The position numbers and the translations under genes are program-made. From Haloferula helveola (GTDB lineage Bacteria; Verrucomicrobiota; Verrucomicrobiia; Verrucomicrobiales; Akkermansiaceae), in the NCBI RefSeq assembly GCF_037076345.1, contig NZ_AP024702.1, positions 3,534,001 through 3,598,000 on the forward strand: a stretch of 64,000 bases of DNA, in the 5' to 3' direction. The notes beneath the pieces were generated by a model. That model ran no database searches. It was not told the origin of the DNA and saw nothing but the letters and a program-made list of their open reading frames with translations. Shown piece by piece: positions 8,773-17,599 of the stretch (position 1 is the first letter of the stretch; every line of letters begins with the position of its first letter).

Positions 8773-9660
8773 TTGAGCGTTTCTCCAACCCACGCGATCG
8801 TCGATCCCGCCGCACCGCAGTACGTGTCCCGGCAGGTCGAGTCGTCCCGCCTCTTTTGGTTCAATCCGGACGGCGAATCCTGCAGCGTCGTCTCCGGAGG
8901 CTACGAGTGCTGCGCGTCCGACTACCGGATCGAACGCCCCGGATTCCAGTGGTATTCGCTCGAGTTCGTGGTCGGCGGACGCGGCAAACTCAAGCTTGGC
9001 GATCGCGAAACCGCGCTGCGCCCTGGAGTCGGTTTCATCTACGGCCCCGGGGTTCCCCACGAGATCGTCAGCGATTCCGAGCATCACCTTCGGAAGTACT
9101 TCGCCGTTTTCCGGGGCGACGGTTTCAGCGAACTTCTTGAGAAACTGGAGCTGCCGGCGGGCAGCCTCTTCGAGTCGACGCGGATCGATGCGATGCGGCG
9201 GGCGCTCGACGAGATGATCTCGCGCGGCGAGCGCCGGTCGAAGTGGTCGCACGAGCTGTGCGACCTGCTCGTCCGCCAGGCATTGGTGATGGCGAAGGAG
9301 GACGCGATCGACGCCGGTCTCGCGGACACGCGGGCGTTCCGGACTTTCTGCCGCGTTCGTGATTTCATCGAGGACAACCACCTGAAGGTCACCACGCTTG
9401 AGGAGATCGCCCGCAGTTGCGAACTCGATGCCGCCTACCTGTGCCGCCTGTTTTCCCGCTTCCAGGACGAGACACCCTACCAGTGCCTGACCCGCCTGCG
9501 TATGGAGCACGCCGCCCGCCGCCTGCTTGAGGGAGACGTCTCGGTGAAGCAGGTCTCCGAGGAGCTTTCCTTCAGCGACCCGTTCCACTTCTCGCGGGTG
9601 TTCAAGTCGGTCCACCGGGTGCCGCCCTCGCGTTTCCGCCAAGGCGGCAGGAAGTCCTGA
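8773..9660 (+). CDS. AraC-family transcriptional regulator
   Basis: A 295-residue cytoplasmic regulator. The N-terminal half is a cupin-like ligand-binding domain (GFQWYSLEFVVGGRGKLKLGD, LRPGVGFIYGPGVPHEI). The C-terminal 100 residues are a standard AraC double helix-turn-helix: VRDFIEDNHLKVTTLEEIARSCELDAAYLCRLFSRFQDETPYQCLTRLRMEHAARRLLEG, then VKQVSEELSFSDPFHFSRVFKSVHRVPPSRFR. The start used is the TTG at 8773; no better upstream ATG is seen, so the first residues are uncertain. It is divergent from the GDPD gene (181 bp) and 4 bp upstream of rlmN. A ligand such as a sugar is likely from the family, not from the sequence. Confidence 0.88.
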   Translation: MSVSPTHAIVDPAAPQYVSRQVESSRLFWFNPDGESCSVVSGGYECCASDYRIERPGFQWYSLEFVVGGRGKLKLGDRETALRPGVGFIYGPGVPHEIVSDSEHHLRKYFAVFRGDGFSELLEKLELPAGSLFESTRIDAMRRALDEMISRGERRSKWSHELCDLLVRQALVMAKEDAIDAGLADTRAFRTFCRVRDFIEDNHLKVTTLEEIARSCELDAAYLCRLFSRFQDETPYQCLTRLRMEHAARRLLEGDVSVKQVSEELSFSDPFHFSRVFKSVHRVPPSRFRQGGRKS

Positions 9661-9664
9661 TACG

Positions 9665-10702
9665 ATGAATGTCGTAGATGAAGGCGCCGGGCTCGAGGGT
9701 CTGGCTTTCGATGATCTGGCGGCCGCCCTGCGGGCCGACGGTGTGAGCACCGCGCACACGCTGCCGCTGTTCCGCTGGTTGCAGACCGGAAAACCGGCCG
9801 AATTCCTCGGGCCGCTCGAGCGGTGGATCGCGGCGAGAGGCGGTGTGAAAACGGATCTCGAGCCGGTGTCCGAAACCGGCAGCGCCGATGGCACGACCCG
9901 CAAGTTCCTCCTCGCGCTTCCCGACGGCCAGCAGATCGAGTCGGTCCTGATGGGCTTCCCCGGCCGGTTCACCGCCTGCCTCAGCACCCAGGTCGGCTGC
10001 GCGATGGGCTGTGTGTTCTGTGCCACCGGGCAGATGGGTTTCCGCCGCCACCTGAGCGCCGCGGAAATCGTCGCGCAGGCCCGGCTTGTCGCCGCGATCC
10101 TCGAGCGCGACCACGGCGAGAAGCTGCGCAATATCGTGATGATGGGCATGGGCGAGCCGCTGCACAATTTCGACGCAACCATGGCGGCGCTCGGCAACAT
10201 CACCGACACGCGCGGCCTCAACATCGGCGCGGCGCGGGTGGCAATCAGTACGGTGGGCCATGTGCCCGGCATTCTCAAGCTGGCGCGGCACCCGAAGCGT
10301 TACTCGCTGGCGGTGAGCCTCCACGGAGCAACCGATGAGGAACGTGGAGCGCTGATCCCGATCAACAAGCGCTGGCCGTTGGCGGAGTTGATGGAGGCGT
10401 GCCGCGAATACTCGGCGATCAAACGCCAGCGGGTGTTCATCGCGTGGACGCTCATCGGTGGTGTGAACGACAGCACCGAGCAGGCGCATCGCCTCGCGGA
10501 ACTGTTGCGGGGCATGGATGTGCACGTGAACCTGATCCCGCTGAATCCGACGGAGGGCTACGACGGTCGCGAGCCCGAGTGGGGCAATGTCGTTGCCTTC
10601 CAACGGATCCTGCAGGACGCCGGTTTGCCGTCGACCGTGCGCCAGCGCCGCGGCATCGACGTCGACGCCGGGTGCGGGCAGTTGGCGACGCGGAGGGATT
10701 GA
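9665..10702 (+). CDS. rlmN: RlmN, dual-specificity 23S rRNA A2503 / tRNA A37 methyltransferase
   Basis: A 345-residue radical-SAM enzyme. RlmN makes 2-methyladenosine at 23S rRNA A2503 and at A37 of some tRNAs, using two SAM molecules. The [4Fe-4S] motif CxxxCxxC is C112-AMG-C116-VF-C119; the preceding TACLSTQVGC segment is the RlmN/Cfr signature. MMGMGEPLHNFD and LAVSLHGATDEER are the next conserved motifs, and the methyl-carrying cysteine is C337 in DVDAGCGQL. Length is normal for the family. It follows the AraC gene by 4 bp, though a functional link is unlikely. A 10-bp palindrome lies just after its stop. Confidence 0.95.
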   Translation: MNVVDEGAGLEGLAFDDLAAALRADGVSTAHTLPLFRWLQTGKPAEFLGPLERWIAARGGVKTDLEPVSETGSADGTTRKFLLALPDGQQIESVLMGFPGRFTACLSTQVGCAMGCVFCATGQMGFRRHLSAAEIVAQARLVAAILERDHGEKLRNIVMMGMGEPLHNFDATMAALGNITDTRGLNIGAARVAISTVGHVPGILKLARHPKRYSLAVSLHGATDEERGALIPINKRWPLAELMEACREYSAIKRQRVFIAWTLIGGVNDSTEQAHRLAELLRGMDVHVNLIPLNPTEGYDGREPEWGNVVAFQRILQDAGLPSTVRQRRGIDVDAGCGQLATRRD

Positions 10703-10715
10703 CCGGCGAATCCGG

Positions 10716-10742
10716 TTCCCCGCGGGTTTTATCCGCGGGGAA
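10716..10742. repeat. perfect palindrome between rlmN and the GspG-like gene
   Basis: TTCCCCGCGG (10716-10725) pairs exactly with CCGCGGGGAA (10733-10742) across a 7-base loop GTTTTAT. There is no T-run after it, so it is not a classic terminator. Its 3' arm holds the purine-rich GGGGAA just upstream of the ATG at 10745, so on the transcript it could hide the ribosome binding site. It resembles the palindromes that follow the same gene. Confidence 0.65.
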
Positions 10743-10744
10743 GC

Positions 10745-11233
10745 ATGAGGAAGACGACCTTCAGGAAGTTGGCGAAGTTCGCGGCCTTCGCAGCGGTCTT
10801 CGATTCGTTTGTGGCGCTTGGGTATTATAGCATCGGGCAGTGGCACGGGAGCGTTCACGTGTCGACGAAGAGCTCGCGTGTCGACGTCGATTTCAACGTT
10901 CTGGAGGCGTGCTTGCGGATGTACGAGATCAATGCCGGACGCTATCCGACAACGAGTCAAGGGCTTGAGGCGTTGATTGTGGAACCGACGGATACGCCAC
11001 AGCCGAAGCGCTGGAACAAGATGCTCGATGAATTGCCCTACGATCCATGGCACAAGCACTATCGCTATACCTACCTCGGACTTGGGCCGTACCCGCAGTG
11101 GGAATTGCGATCGGCAGGTCCGGATGGAGTTTTCGATACCGATGACGATCTCACGAACTTCGATCCAAAGATTGGATTGGGACGTGACGGGGACGTTCGC
11201 CACGTAGAGTCCCGGAGGGACGCAGGCATTTAG
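10745..11233 (+). CDS. orphan GspG-like (type II secretion pseudopilin C-terminal domain) protein
   Basis: A 162-residue protein with an N-terminal basic and hydrophobic segment (KLAKFAAFAAVFDSFVALGYYSIG) followed by a pseudopilin-G C-terminal domain: LEACLRMYEINAGRYPTTSQGLEALI, LPYDPWHKHYRYTYLG, and SAGPDGVFDTDDDLTNF (the calcium-site region of GspG). The canonical prepilin site (G-F-T-L-I-E) is absent, so it is probably not processed like a normal pseudopilin. The last 12 or so residues are encoded within a repeat-like sequence that ends in a palindrome. No other type II secretion genes are nearby. It may be a mobile or decaying gene carried with the repeat patch. Confidence 0.65.
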   Translation: MRKTTFRKLAKFAAFAAVFDSFVALGYYSIGQWHGSVHVSTKSSRVDVDFNVLEACLRMYEINAGRYPTTSQGLEALIVEPTDTPQPKRWNKMLDELPYDPWHKHYRYTYLGLGPYPQWELRSAGPDGVFDTDDDLTNFDPKIGLGRDGDVRHVESRRDAGI

Positions 11234-11253
11234 CCACGGGGTTTACCCCGTGG
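11234..11253. repeat. palindrome CCACGGGG-TTTA-CCCCGTGG
   Basis: An 8-bp perfect inverted repeat with a 4-base loop starting immediately after the TAG stop of the GspG-like gene. A near-identical copy with loop TGAA sits at 11372-11391. Such short GC-rich palindromes act as REP-type elements in many genomes. Confidence 0.7.
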
Positions 11254-11274
11254 ATCGATGGTTCGGAGATTCAT

Positions 11275-11493
11275 GAAGCCCCGCGAGGGGCGCAGGCGGA
11301 GTCGCGAGCAACCGGTTTGTCCCGCACCGCCCTCGCCCCTCCGGGGCTCCAATGTTTTCGCATGGACGGAACCACGGGGTGAACCCCGTGGCTAACTGCC
11401 TGCGCCCCTTCGGGGCTTCTAGGGGCGGGGCGCCTCGCGGCTCTCCGCGAATGCAACAGGATGCACGCTCCGCCTGCGCACCTTCGGGGCTTC
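11275..11493. repeat. MITE-like element with near-perfect 26-bp inverted ends
   Basis: The left end (11275-11301) and right end (11468-11493) are inverted repeats of each other with about two differences; both contain the GCCCC(N)GGGG(C) hairpin core and the CGCAGGCGG or CCGCCTGCG arm. Inside are the palindrome at 11372-11391 and another GCGCCCCTTCGGGGCTTC unit (about 11402-11419). No coding sequence is credible in this 291-bp gap between the GspG-like gene and the sulfatase. This is a non-coding, potentially mobile or REP-type cluster. Confidence 0.6.
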
Positions 11494-11524
11494 TGGAACT
11501 GCCGGTCCGGCAGATCCACTCGGG

Positions 11525-14500
11525 CTACTTCAAAACGATCCGGTAAAACTTCCGCGGCTCGGGGCCGGGGGCTCCGAGATTGTAGGTCGTCTCCGTGCCA
11601 GCGGACGCCGGGACGTCATCGGCAATCTCGTCCCAGATCGCGGCGTCGGGTGTGTCGGCGGACTCGATCCGGTAGAGAGCTCCCGGTGCCGACGGCCACT
11701 CGAGAATCAGATCACCGTCCACCTGCTCGGGGATCACCCGGAAGAAACTCGAGGGATCCAGCGGATCGGTTCCGGTCCGCACTTCGTCACCATCCAGCGT
11801 CGGGTCGCCGTCGGTGTTGTCGCTGTCGGGATCGGTCTCGCCGGGATCGACGAGGCCGTTGAAATTCGGATCCTCCATGTTGTCGGGGATGCCGTCGCCG
11901 TCGACATCGACCGCCGGCAGGTTCGGCGCGGCGTATGGATCATCGGGTCCACCCGAAGAGAAGGTCGGCCATTGGGCTCCGGCATCGGCAAGCTGGCGGG
12001 CCATCTTGCGCGACATCGCCATCACACGCTCTGGTTCTACACCGGAAAGATCGGTGCCTTCCGAAATGTCACTGGCGAGATCGTAGAGCTCATAGCTGTC
12101 GCTCGCGTAGTTGTAGATGAGTTTCCAATCGCCCTCGCGAAAGATCGTGAAGTAGTCGGAGCGATGGTCGTGGGGAAAGTGGATCAACAGCTCCTGCGGC
12201 CGGTGGGTTCCCGGATCGGCACGGAAGTAGGGGGTGAGGTCGTGGCCGTCGATGTCGCCGGTGAATGGCACACCCGACACCGAGGCGAAGGTCGGGAAGA
12301 AGTCGAAGACCGCGACCATGTCATCCTCGCGCGAGCCTGACGGGATCGTCAGCCCGGCCTGGAAGGAGTTTCCGGCATCGGGCTGGGCCCACGAGACGAT
12401 CATCGGTTCGCGAACGCCACCCTCGTATTTCGATCCCTTCTTGTGGCGCAGCGGAGCATTGGAGTCGTTGACGCTCGCAAATGGGGCGTCTCCACCGTTG
12501 TCGGACATGAACACCACCAGCGTGTCCTCGGCCACGCCGAGCTGGTCGAGCTTGGTCAGGATGTCGCCGAGCGACTTGTCCATGCCCTCGATCAAGGTCG
12601 CGTAGGCGAGTTCCTGGCCGGACAGGCCCGGGTAGTTGGCTGAGAAGCGTGGGTCGGTCTGGAACGGAGTGTGGACCGCGTAGTGCGCCATGTAGGCGAA
12701 GAACGGGGAGCCATCGTTCACCGAGGCCTCGATCGCCTTGTTGATCTCGAGGGTCAGGGCCTCGCTGAGGTGGGTGCCGGTGTTGTGATACTCCTCAAGG
12801 TCCGGGACCGGGCGTGATGAGGACTGGCCGTAGTCGCCGGAATACGAACCGGGATGGCCGATTTCCGAGCCGGCGATGTTGACGTCGAAGCCGATGTTCA
12901 GCGGCTCCTTCGCGTAAGCCGTCGCTCCGAAGTGGGCTTTGCCCGCGTGGATGGTGCGGTAGCCGGCATTCTGGAGCAGGGAGGGCAGGGTGGTGTGCGT
13001 GTCGGAAAGTCCACCGCGCTCCCAAGAGGTCGGGGAGTTGTGGGTGGTCGTCGAGTTCTGCGTGGTCTCGGTGCCGGCCGGATTCGTCCAGTTGGTCACG
13101 TGGTGGCGGGCCGAGTTCAGCCCGGTGATCCAGCAGTTGCGGGTCGGGGTGCAGACCGGCATCGCGTAGGCGGTGGTGAATTTCATCCCGCGGTCGGCGA
13201 GGATCTCCATGTTCGGTGTGCGGTAGCGGTTGTTGAGCGGGGTGACGACCGGAACGCCACTGGAATTGTAGTAGAACGGCTCGGAGGTGTCCTGCCAGCC
13301 CATGTCGTCGACGAGGAAGAACAGGATGTTCGGTCGTGGCGGGCCGACCCCGACACGGATGGTCCGGCTGACACTTCCTTCCTCGTTCGTCGCGGTGAGG
13401 GTGAACTCTTCCGTGTCCGTCGCGGCGAAGGAGTAGGAACCGAGGCCACCCGCGGTGAGTGCGGCGGCATCGATCGTCGTGGCATCGAACGAGAGCGTGA
13501 GGGTGTCGAAGGTCGGTGCATTCCAGTGGAGCGTGACCGTGGTCCCCGGGGACACGTAGTGGTCATCCGCGGCGAAGGTGTCGATCTGGGGAGGGTTTGG
13601 CGGATCGCCGGCAACGATCCGGATCCCGTTGACTGCCGAGCGCGGGTCGCCTGCGCCCGGATTGCCGACGAGGCTGAAGGACGACCCCGTCAGGCCGGCG
13701 AAAACGACGGTGTTCACTCCGTCGTCAAAGCTCCCGGCGAACACCGCGTTGTCCGTCAGGTTTCCGGTCACCGGGCCACCGCCGTCGTCGATGGTGTAGT
13801 CCATCGACCGGAAGGCTCCGCCCGGATCACCGTAGATCACCACGTGATAGCCACCGGAAGTCACCGACTCCGGCAGATTGTCGAACTGAAGGAACTCGGT
13901 GTCCCGGAAGCCGTACCAACCCTCCATCATCACATGGTCCTTGCTGCCGTTGGCCCAGTTGTTGCCGTTGAAGCCGCTGTAGCCGGAGAGGCCGTCGACA
14001 TCGGAGCCGGAGCCGAGACCGGTTGCCGTGGTGAGCGGGAAGTCGGTGAACGAGAGAGTGACGCCGCCGTTGTTCACGACGTTGTTCCAGTAGTCGTCGA
14101 TGGTATTGACCACGCTACCCTGCAAGGTGGGAGCCTGCGCAGGTTCCATGGCCGTGGCGGTGGTTCCGCCGTTGTGGAAGGCAATATGGATCGCGTCGAA
14201 TCCAGGATGGTCTTTCGATACGATCTGGATCGCGTTGACCGCCGCCCGGCCCGTGTCCGAGTCCGCATCCAGCGTGAGATCGGTGGCCAACAGGTTGCGG
14301 AAGACCGCGACGTTGCCATCGGTCGGGAAGCCGTCGGCCCCACGGTAGGTTCCGTTCCATGTCGAGGCGTCGGCGCAAGGAGTGGAAGCGACGCCGTTCA
14401 GGGTGAAGGTGAACGTGCGGTCGTTCACGTTGGAGTCGAAGTAGACGTAGACGTCGTATCCGGGACCGGTGAAGTCGCTGCCGAGTCCGGTGATGGCGAT

Positions 14501-14881
14501 GTTGCCGGTGTCCTCCGGGTTGGTGCCATCGACCGGATCCCACGAGAGGTAGGATGCCATCAGCGAACGGTCGCCCGGATTGCCGCCGCTGGAGCCGCTG
14601 TTCCCGACGTACGACTGGTTGAGATTGAACGAAACCGTCGCCGCGTTCGGGGTTCCGTCGCTGTCGCTGAGGGCGGAGCTGAAATTCAGCGTCGCGACCC
14701 CGAAGGCGAACCCGAACTGGTTCCACAGCGAGCCGTCCATGGGCGCGAGGCCGGCGTCGTCGCCTGCCGTCACCGTATGGCCGCTGCCGACGTCCGAGTT
14801 GTGGAAATTGATGCCGATCTGGGTGGCTTGCAGCGGCAAGGTCAGCGCGGCCGTCAGCGGGAAGAGTTGGCGGATGGTCAT
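11525..14881 (-). CDS. giant secreted sulfatase with N-terminal beta domains and TSP3 tail
   Basis: A 1118-residue exported sulfatase; the ATG at 14881 gives a signal peptide (MTIRQLFPLTAALTLPLQA). Residues about 20-500 hold beta-rich modules, including two that resemble each other (GINFHN..., HIAFHNGG...) and an Ig-like segment (YVSPGTTVTLHWNAP). The sulfatase domain starts near 515 (RPNILFFLVDDMGWQD); the formylglycine site is C577-T-P-T-R, fitting CxPxR. Further marks: HAGKAHFGA, PFFAYMAHYAVHTPF, VVFMSDNGGD, KGSKYEGGVREPMIV. A calcium-type TSP3 stretch (VDVDGDGIPDNMED, DPDSDNTDGDPTLDGDE) and a small beta domain ending RKFYRIVLK follow. It hydrolyses sulfate esters, probably on a polysaccharide, outside the cytoplasm. 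Divergent from the ABC transporter operon. Confidence 0.9.
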   Translation of the reverse strand: MTIRQLFPLTAALTLPLQATQIGINFHNSDVGSGHTVTAGDDAGLAPMDGSLWNQFGFAFGVATLNFSSALSDSDGTPNAATVSFNLNQSYVGNSGSSGGNPGDRSLMASYLSWDPVDGTNPEDTGNIAITGLGSDFTGPGYDVYVYFDSNVNDRTFTFTLNGVASTPCADASTWNGTYRGADGFPTDGNVAVFRNLLATDLTLDADSDTGRAAVNAIQIVSKDHPGFDAIHIAFHNGGTTATAMEPAQAPTLQGSVVNTIDDYWNNVVNNGGVTLSFTDFPLTTATGLGSGSDVDGLSGYSGFNGNNWANGSKDHVMMEGWYGFRDTEFLQFDNLPESVTSGGYHVVIYGDPGGAFRSMDYTIDDGGGPVTGNLTDNAVFAGSFDDGVNTVVFAGLTGSSFSLVGNPGAGDPRSAVNGIRIVAGDPPNPPQIDTFAADDHYVSPGTTVTLHWNAPTFDTLTLSFDATTIDAAALTAGGLGSYSFAATDTEEFTLTATNEEGSVSRTIRVGVGPPRPNILFFLVDDMGWQDTSEPFYYNSSGVPVVTPLNNRYRTPNMEILADRGMKFTTAYAMPVCTPTRNCWITGLNSARHHVTNWTNPAGTETTQNSTTTHNSPTSWERGGLSDTHTTLPSLLQNAGYRTIHAGKAHFGATAYAKEPLNIGFDVNIAGSEIGHPGSYSGDYGQSSSRPVPDLEEYHNTGTHLSEALTLEINKAIEASVNDGSPFFAYMAHYAVHTPFQTDPRFSANYPGLSGQELAYATLIEGMDKSLGDILTKLDQLGVAEDTLVVFMSDNGGDAPFASVNDSNAPLRHKKGSKYEGGVREPMIVSWAQPDAGNSFQAGLTIPSGSREDDMVAVFDFFPTFASVSGVPFTGDIDGHDLTPYFRADPGTHRPQELLIHFPHDHRSDYFTIFREGDWKLIYNYASDSYELYDLASDISEGTDLSGVEPERVMAMSRKMARQLADAGAQWPTFSSGGPDDPYAAPNLPAVDVDGDGIPDNMEDPNFNGLVDPGETDPDSDNTDGDPTLDGDEVRTGTDPLDPSSFFRVIPEQVDGDLILEWPSAPGALYRIESADTPDAAIWDEIADDVPASAGTETTYNLGAPGPEPRKFYRIVLK

Positions 14882-15071
14882 GGAATGGGTTTTCAGCCGT
14901 CCTAGGGCAACGGCGGATGAGAGAAAATCACCCCGGTCCGGGGCCTTGCAACCCATCAAACGGCAGCGAGGGGATTCTCGTTAGCCGCGGCGACCGATTT
15001 TCCACGGAACATCAGGGAATTCACAAAGGAAACGGCTCGACGCCCGCGGGGTGTTCCGGTTGTTTTTTGAC

Positions 15072-16076
15072 ATGCAAAAAACCCTGATTGCAGGCCTTTC
15101 GGCCTTGGTTGCCGGTGCATTGGTGTCCGGTTGCGGAAAATCCGAAGACGGTGGTTCGGAGCGCTCCTATGCATTTTTGACCAATGGCGTCGCGTCGTTC
15201 TGGGACATCTGCAAGGTCGGAGCCGAGACGGCCGGCAAGGATCTGGGTGTCGAGGTTTCGGTGCTGATGCCCGATGGTGTGGTCCAGCAGAACCAAATGC
15301 TCGAGGATGTGGTGATCCGCGGCGTCGAGGGAATCGCGATCAGCCCGATCGACGCCGAGAACCAGGTGTCCGCCATCAACGAGGCGGCGGCCAAGACCCG
15401 CCTGATCACCGCCGACTCCGATGCGCCGAAGTCGGACCGCATGTTCTACCTCGGCATGGACAACTACGAGGCCGGGCGGATGTGCGGCCAGCTGGTGAAG
15501 GAGGCGCTTCCCGACGGTGGCTCGGTGATGATTTTCATGGGCCGTCTGGAGCAGGACAACGCCAAGGGCCGTCGTCAGGGGCTGATCGACGAGTTGCTCG
15601 ATCGCGATCCCGATCCGACCCGATTCGATCCTCCGGGGCAGGTTCCCAAGGAAGGGAAGTACGAGATCCTCGGTACTTTGACCGACCAGTTCGACCGGGT
15701 GCGTGGCAAACAGAATGTCGATGACACCCTTTCCGCCCATCCGGATCTGGGCTGCGCGGTCGGCCTGTTCGTGTTCAATCCGCCGCTGATTCTCGAGTCG
15801 CTGAAGTCCGCCGGGAAGCTCGGGCAGGTCAAGGTCGTCGGTTTCGACGAAGCGGACGAAACGCTGCAGGGGATCATCGACGGCCACGTCTACGGCACGC
15901 TGGTCCAGAATCCCTACGAGTATGGCTACCAGTCGATCAAGGTGCTCGATGCCTTGGCCAAGGGCGACGACTCGGTGATTCCCGAGAACGGCTTCATCTC
16001 CGTTCCTGCCCGGATGATCCGCAAGGACAACGTTGAGGAGTTCTGGGCCGACCTGAATCAGAAGCTCGGCAAGTGA
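15072..16076 (+). CDS. sugar ABC transporter substrate-binding lipoprotein
   Basis: A 334-residue periplasmic-binding protein of the ribose/galactose (RbsB-like, Peripla_BP_4) family. ATG at 15072 gives MQKTLIAGLSALVAGALVSG followed by lipidation Cys21. The fold is seen in YAFLTNGVASFWDICKVGAETAGKDLGVEV, the GVEGIAISPIDAENQV pocket strand, and VKVVGFDEADETLQGIIDGHVYGTLVQNPYEYGYQSIKVL. It captures a sugar for the downstream ATPase and permease. Its stop overlaps the ATPase start (TGATG, 1 bp). Ligand unknown; ribose, inositol or another monosaccharide is possible. Confidence 0.92.
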   Translation: MQKTLIAGLSALVAGALVSGCGKSEDGGSERSYAFLTNGVASFWDICKVGAETAGKDLGVEVSVLMPDGVVQQNQMLEDVVIRGVEGIAISPIDAENQVSAINEAAAKTRLITADSDAPKSDRMFYLGMDNYEAGRMCGQLVKEALPDGGSVMIFMGRLEQDNAKGRRQGLIDELLDRDPDPTRFDPPGQVPKEGKYEILGTLTDQFDRVRGKQNVDDTLSAHPDLGCAVGLFVFNPPLILESLKSAGKLGQVKVVGFDEADETLQGIIDGHVYGTLVQNPYEYGYQSIKVLDALAKGDDSVIPENGFISVPARMIRKDNVEEFWADLNQKLGK

Positions 16077-17599
16077 TGGCCTCGGCGCCGCTGCTTGAGG
16101 TTCGTGGCGTCGGCAAACGGTTTGGCGGCGTGCAGGCGCTGCAGGATGTCGGCCTGCAGCTTGCCTCCGGTGAGGTGCTGGCCTTGCTCGGCGAGAACGG
16201 CGCGGGCAAGAGCACGTTGATGAAGATCCTCGCCGGCGTGCAACCGCCGGACGGAGGAGAGATCCTCCTCGATGGCGAACCGGTAAGCTTCGGGTCGGTG
16301 GCCGATGCGATGGCGGCGGGCTTGGCGTTGATTCACCAAGAGCTGAATCTCGCGACCAATCTCGATGTGGCGGAGAACATCTTTCTCGGTCGCGAGCCGG
16401 GACGTCTGGGCTGGGTGGACCGCGGCCGGATGCATCGCGAGGCCGAGCCGTTCCTGAGGATGGCCGGCTTCGACGGAGACCCGGACTCGAACCTGGCGAG
16501 CATGCCGATCGGCAAACGCCAGCAGGTCGAGATCGCGAAAGCGCTGTCGGTCGACGCCCGGATCCTGATCATGGACGAGCCGACATCGTCGCTATCGCTG
16601 GCGGAGACCGAGCGTCTGTTCGAGGTGATCCGCGATCTGAAGTCACGCGGCGTGGCGGTGATCTACATCTCCCACCGGCTCGGAGAGGTCGAGGTGATCG
16701 CCGACCGGGTCGAGGTGCTCCGCGACGGGCGGAACGCGGGCGGGCTGCCGAAGGATCGGATCGGCCATGATGCGATGGTGTCGCTGATGGTCGGCAGGGA
16801 ACTCGATGAATTCTATCCGCGGCGCGTTCAGACTGCCGGCAAGCCGTTGCTCAAGGTGAGAGGCCTGCGCACGCCTGCGCACCCCGAGCACGAAGTCGGT
16901 TTCGATGTGAAGGCCGGTGAGATTGTCGGTGTGGCGGGGCTGGTCGGTGCGGGTCGCACGGAGGTGCTTCGGGCGCTTTTCGGGATCGACCGGCGCGAAG
17001 GCGGCTCGGTCACGGTCGATGGTCGCGATCTGCGCGGTGGCTCGGTGCGTGAGGCGGTTTCGGCGGGGCTGGCGCTGGTCCCGGAGGACCGGAAAGCCGA
17101 AGGCGTGATCCTCGGAATGGATGTGCCGCAGAACCTGAGCTTGGCCTGCGCGTGGGGCGACCGGTTACCCGGTGGTTTCCGGAACGCGAGGAAGGAAAGC
17201 GAGCGGGCCGGTGAGCTCGGAGCCGCCATGCGGATCAAAGCCTCGCCCGATCAGCGGGTCGGCCTGCTTTCCGGCGGCAACCAGCAGAAGGTCGCGCTCG
17301 GCAAGTGGTTGGCGATGGAACCGAAGGTGCTGCTGCTCGACGAGCCGACCCGCGGGGTCGACGTCGGTGCCAAGCACGAGATTTACGCCCTGATGGAAGA
17401 CCTCGCCGAGCGGGGGAAGGCGGTGCTGTTCGTGTCGAGCGACCTTCCCGAGGTGCTGGGTATGGCGGACCGCATCCTCGTGATGCACGAGGGGCGTCTC
17501 GCCGGCGAGCTGTCGCGCGACGAAGCCGATGAGGAGTCGGTCATGGCTCTGGCGACCGGAGTGTCGCCGGCAAACGGATCACAAACCCGGAACGCATGA
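16076..17599 (+). CDS. sugar ABC transporter ATPase (RbsA/MglA type, two ATPase domains)
   Basis: A 507-residue protein with duplicated ABC domains, as in RbsA, MglA and XylG. First half: Walker A GENGAGKSTLMKIL, signature-like SMPIGKRQQVEIAKAL, Walker B ILIMDEPTSSLS, switch HRL. Second half: degenerate Walker A GLVGAGRTEVLRALFG (no GKS lysine, normal for this family), LSGGNQQKVALGKWL, and LLLDEPTRGVDVGAKHEIY. It powers import of the sugar bound by the upstream lipoprotein. ATG at 16076 is used (one base overlap); the frame also has a GTG at 16073. Its end overlaps the permease gene. Confidence 0.95.
   Translation: MASAPLLEVRGVGKRFGGVQALQDVGLQLASGEVLALLGENGAGKSTLMKILAGVQPPDGGEILLDGEPVSFGSVADAMAAGLALIHQELNLATNLDVAENIFLGREPGRLGWVDRGRMHREAEPFLRMAGFDGDPDSNLASMPIGKRQQVEIAKALSVDARILIMDEPTSSLSLAETERLFEVIRDLKSRGVAVIYISHRLGEVEVIADRVEVLRDGRNAGGLPKDRIGHDAMVSLMVGRELDEFYPRRVQTAGKPLLKVRGLRTPAHPEHEVGFDVKAGEIVGVAGLVGAGRTEVLRALFGIDRREGGSVTVDGRDLRGGSVREAVSAGLALVPEDRKAEGVILGMDVPQNLSLACAWGDRLPGGFRNARKESERAGELGAAMRIKASPDQRVGLLSGGNQQKVALGKWLAMEPKVLLLDEPTRGVDVGAKHEIYALMEDLAERGKAVLFVSSDLPEVLGMADRILVMHEGRLAGELSRDEADEESVMALATGVSPANGSQTRNA

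Noticed and set aside
10716..10742. Intrinsic terminator for rlmN
   Set aside because: A perfect stem is present but no T-run follows on either strand, so only a palindrome is called.
12854..14905. Long open frame on the plus strand opposite the giant sulfatase
   Set aside because: It is an antisense shadow of the high-GC sulfatase gene; its translation is repetitive in Val, Gly, Arg and Glu with no domain, signal or start context.
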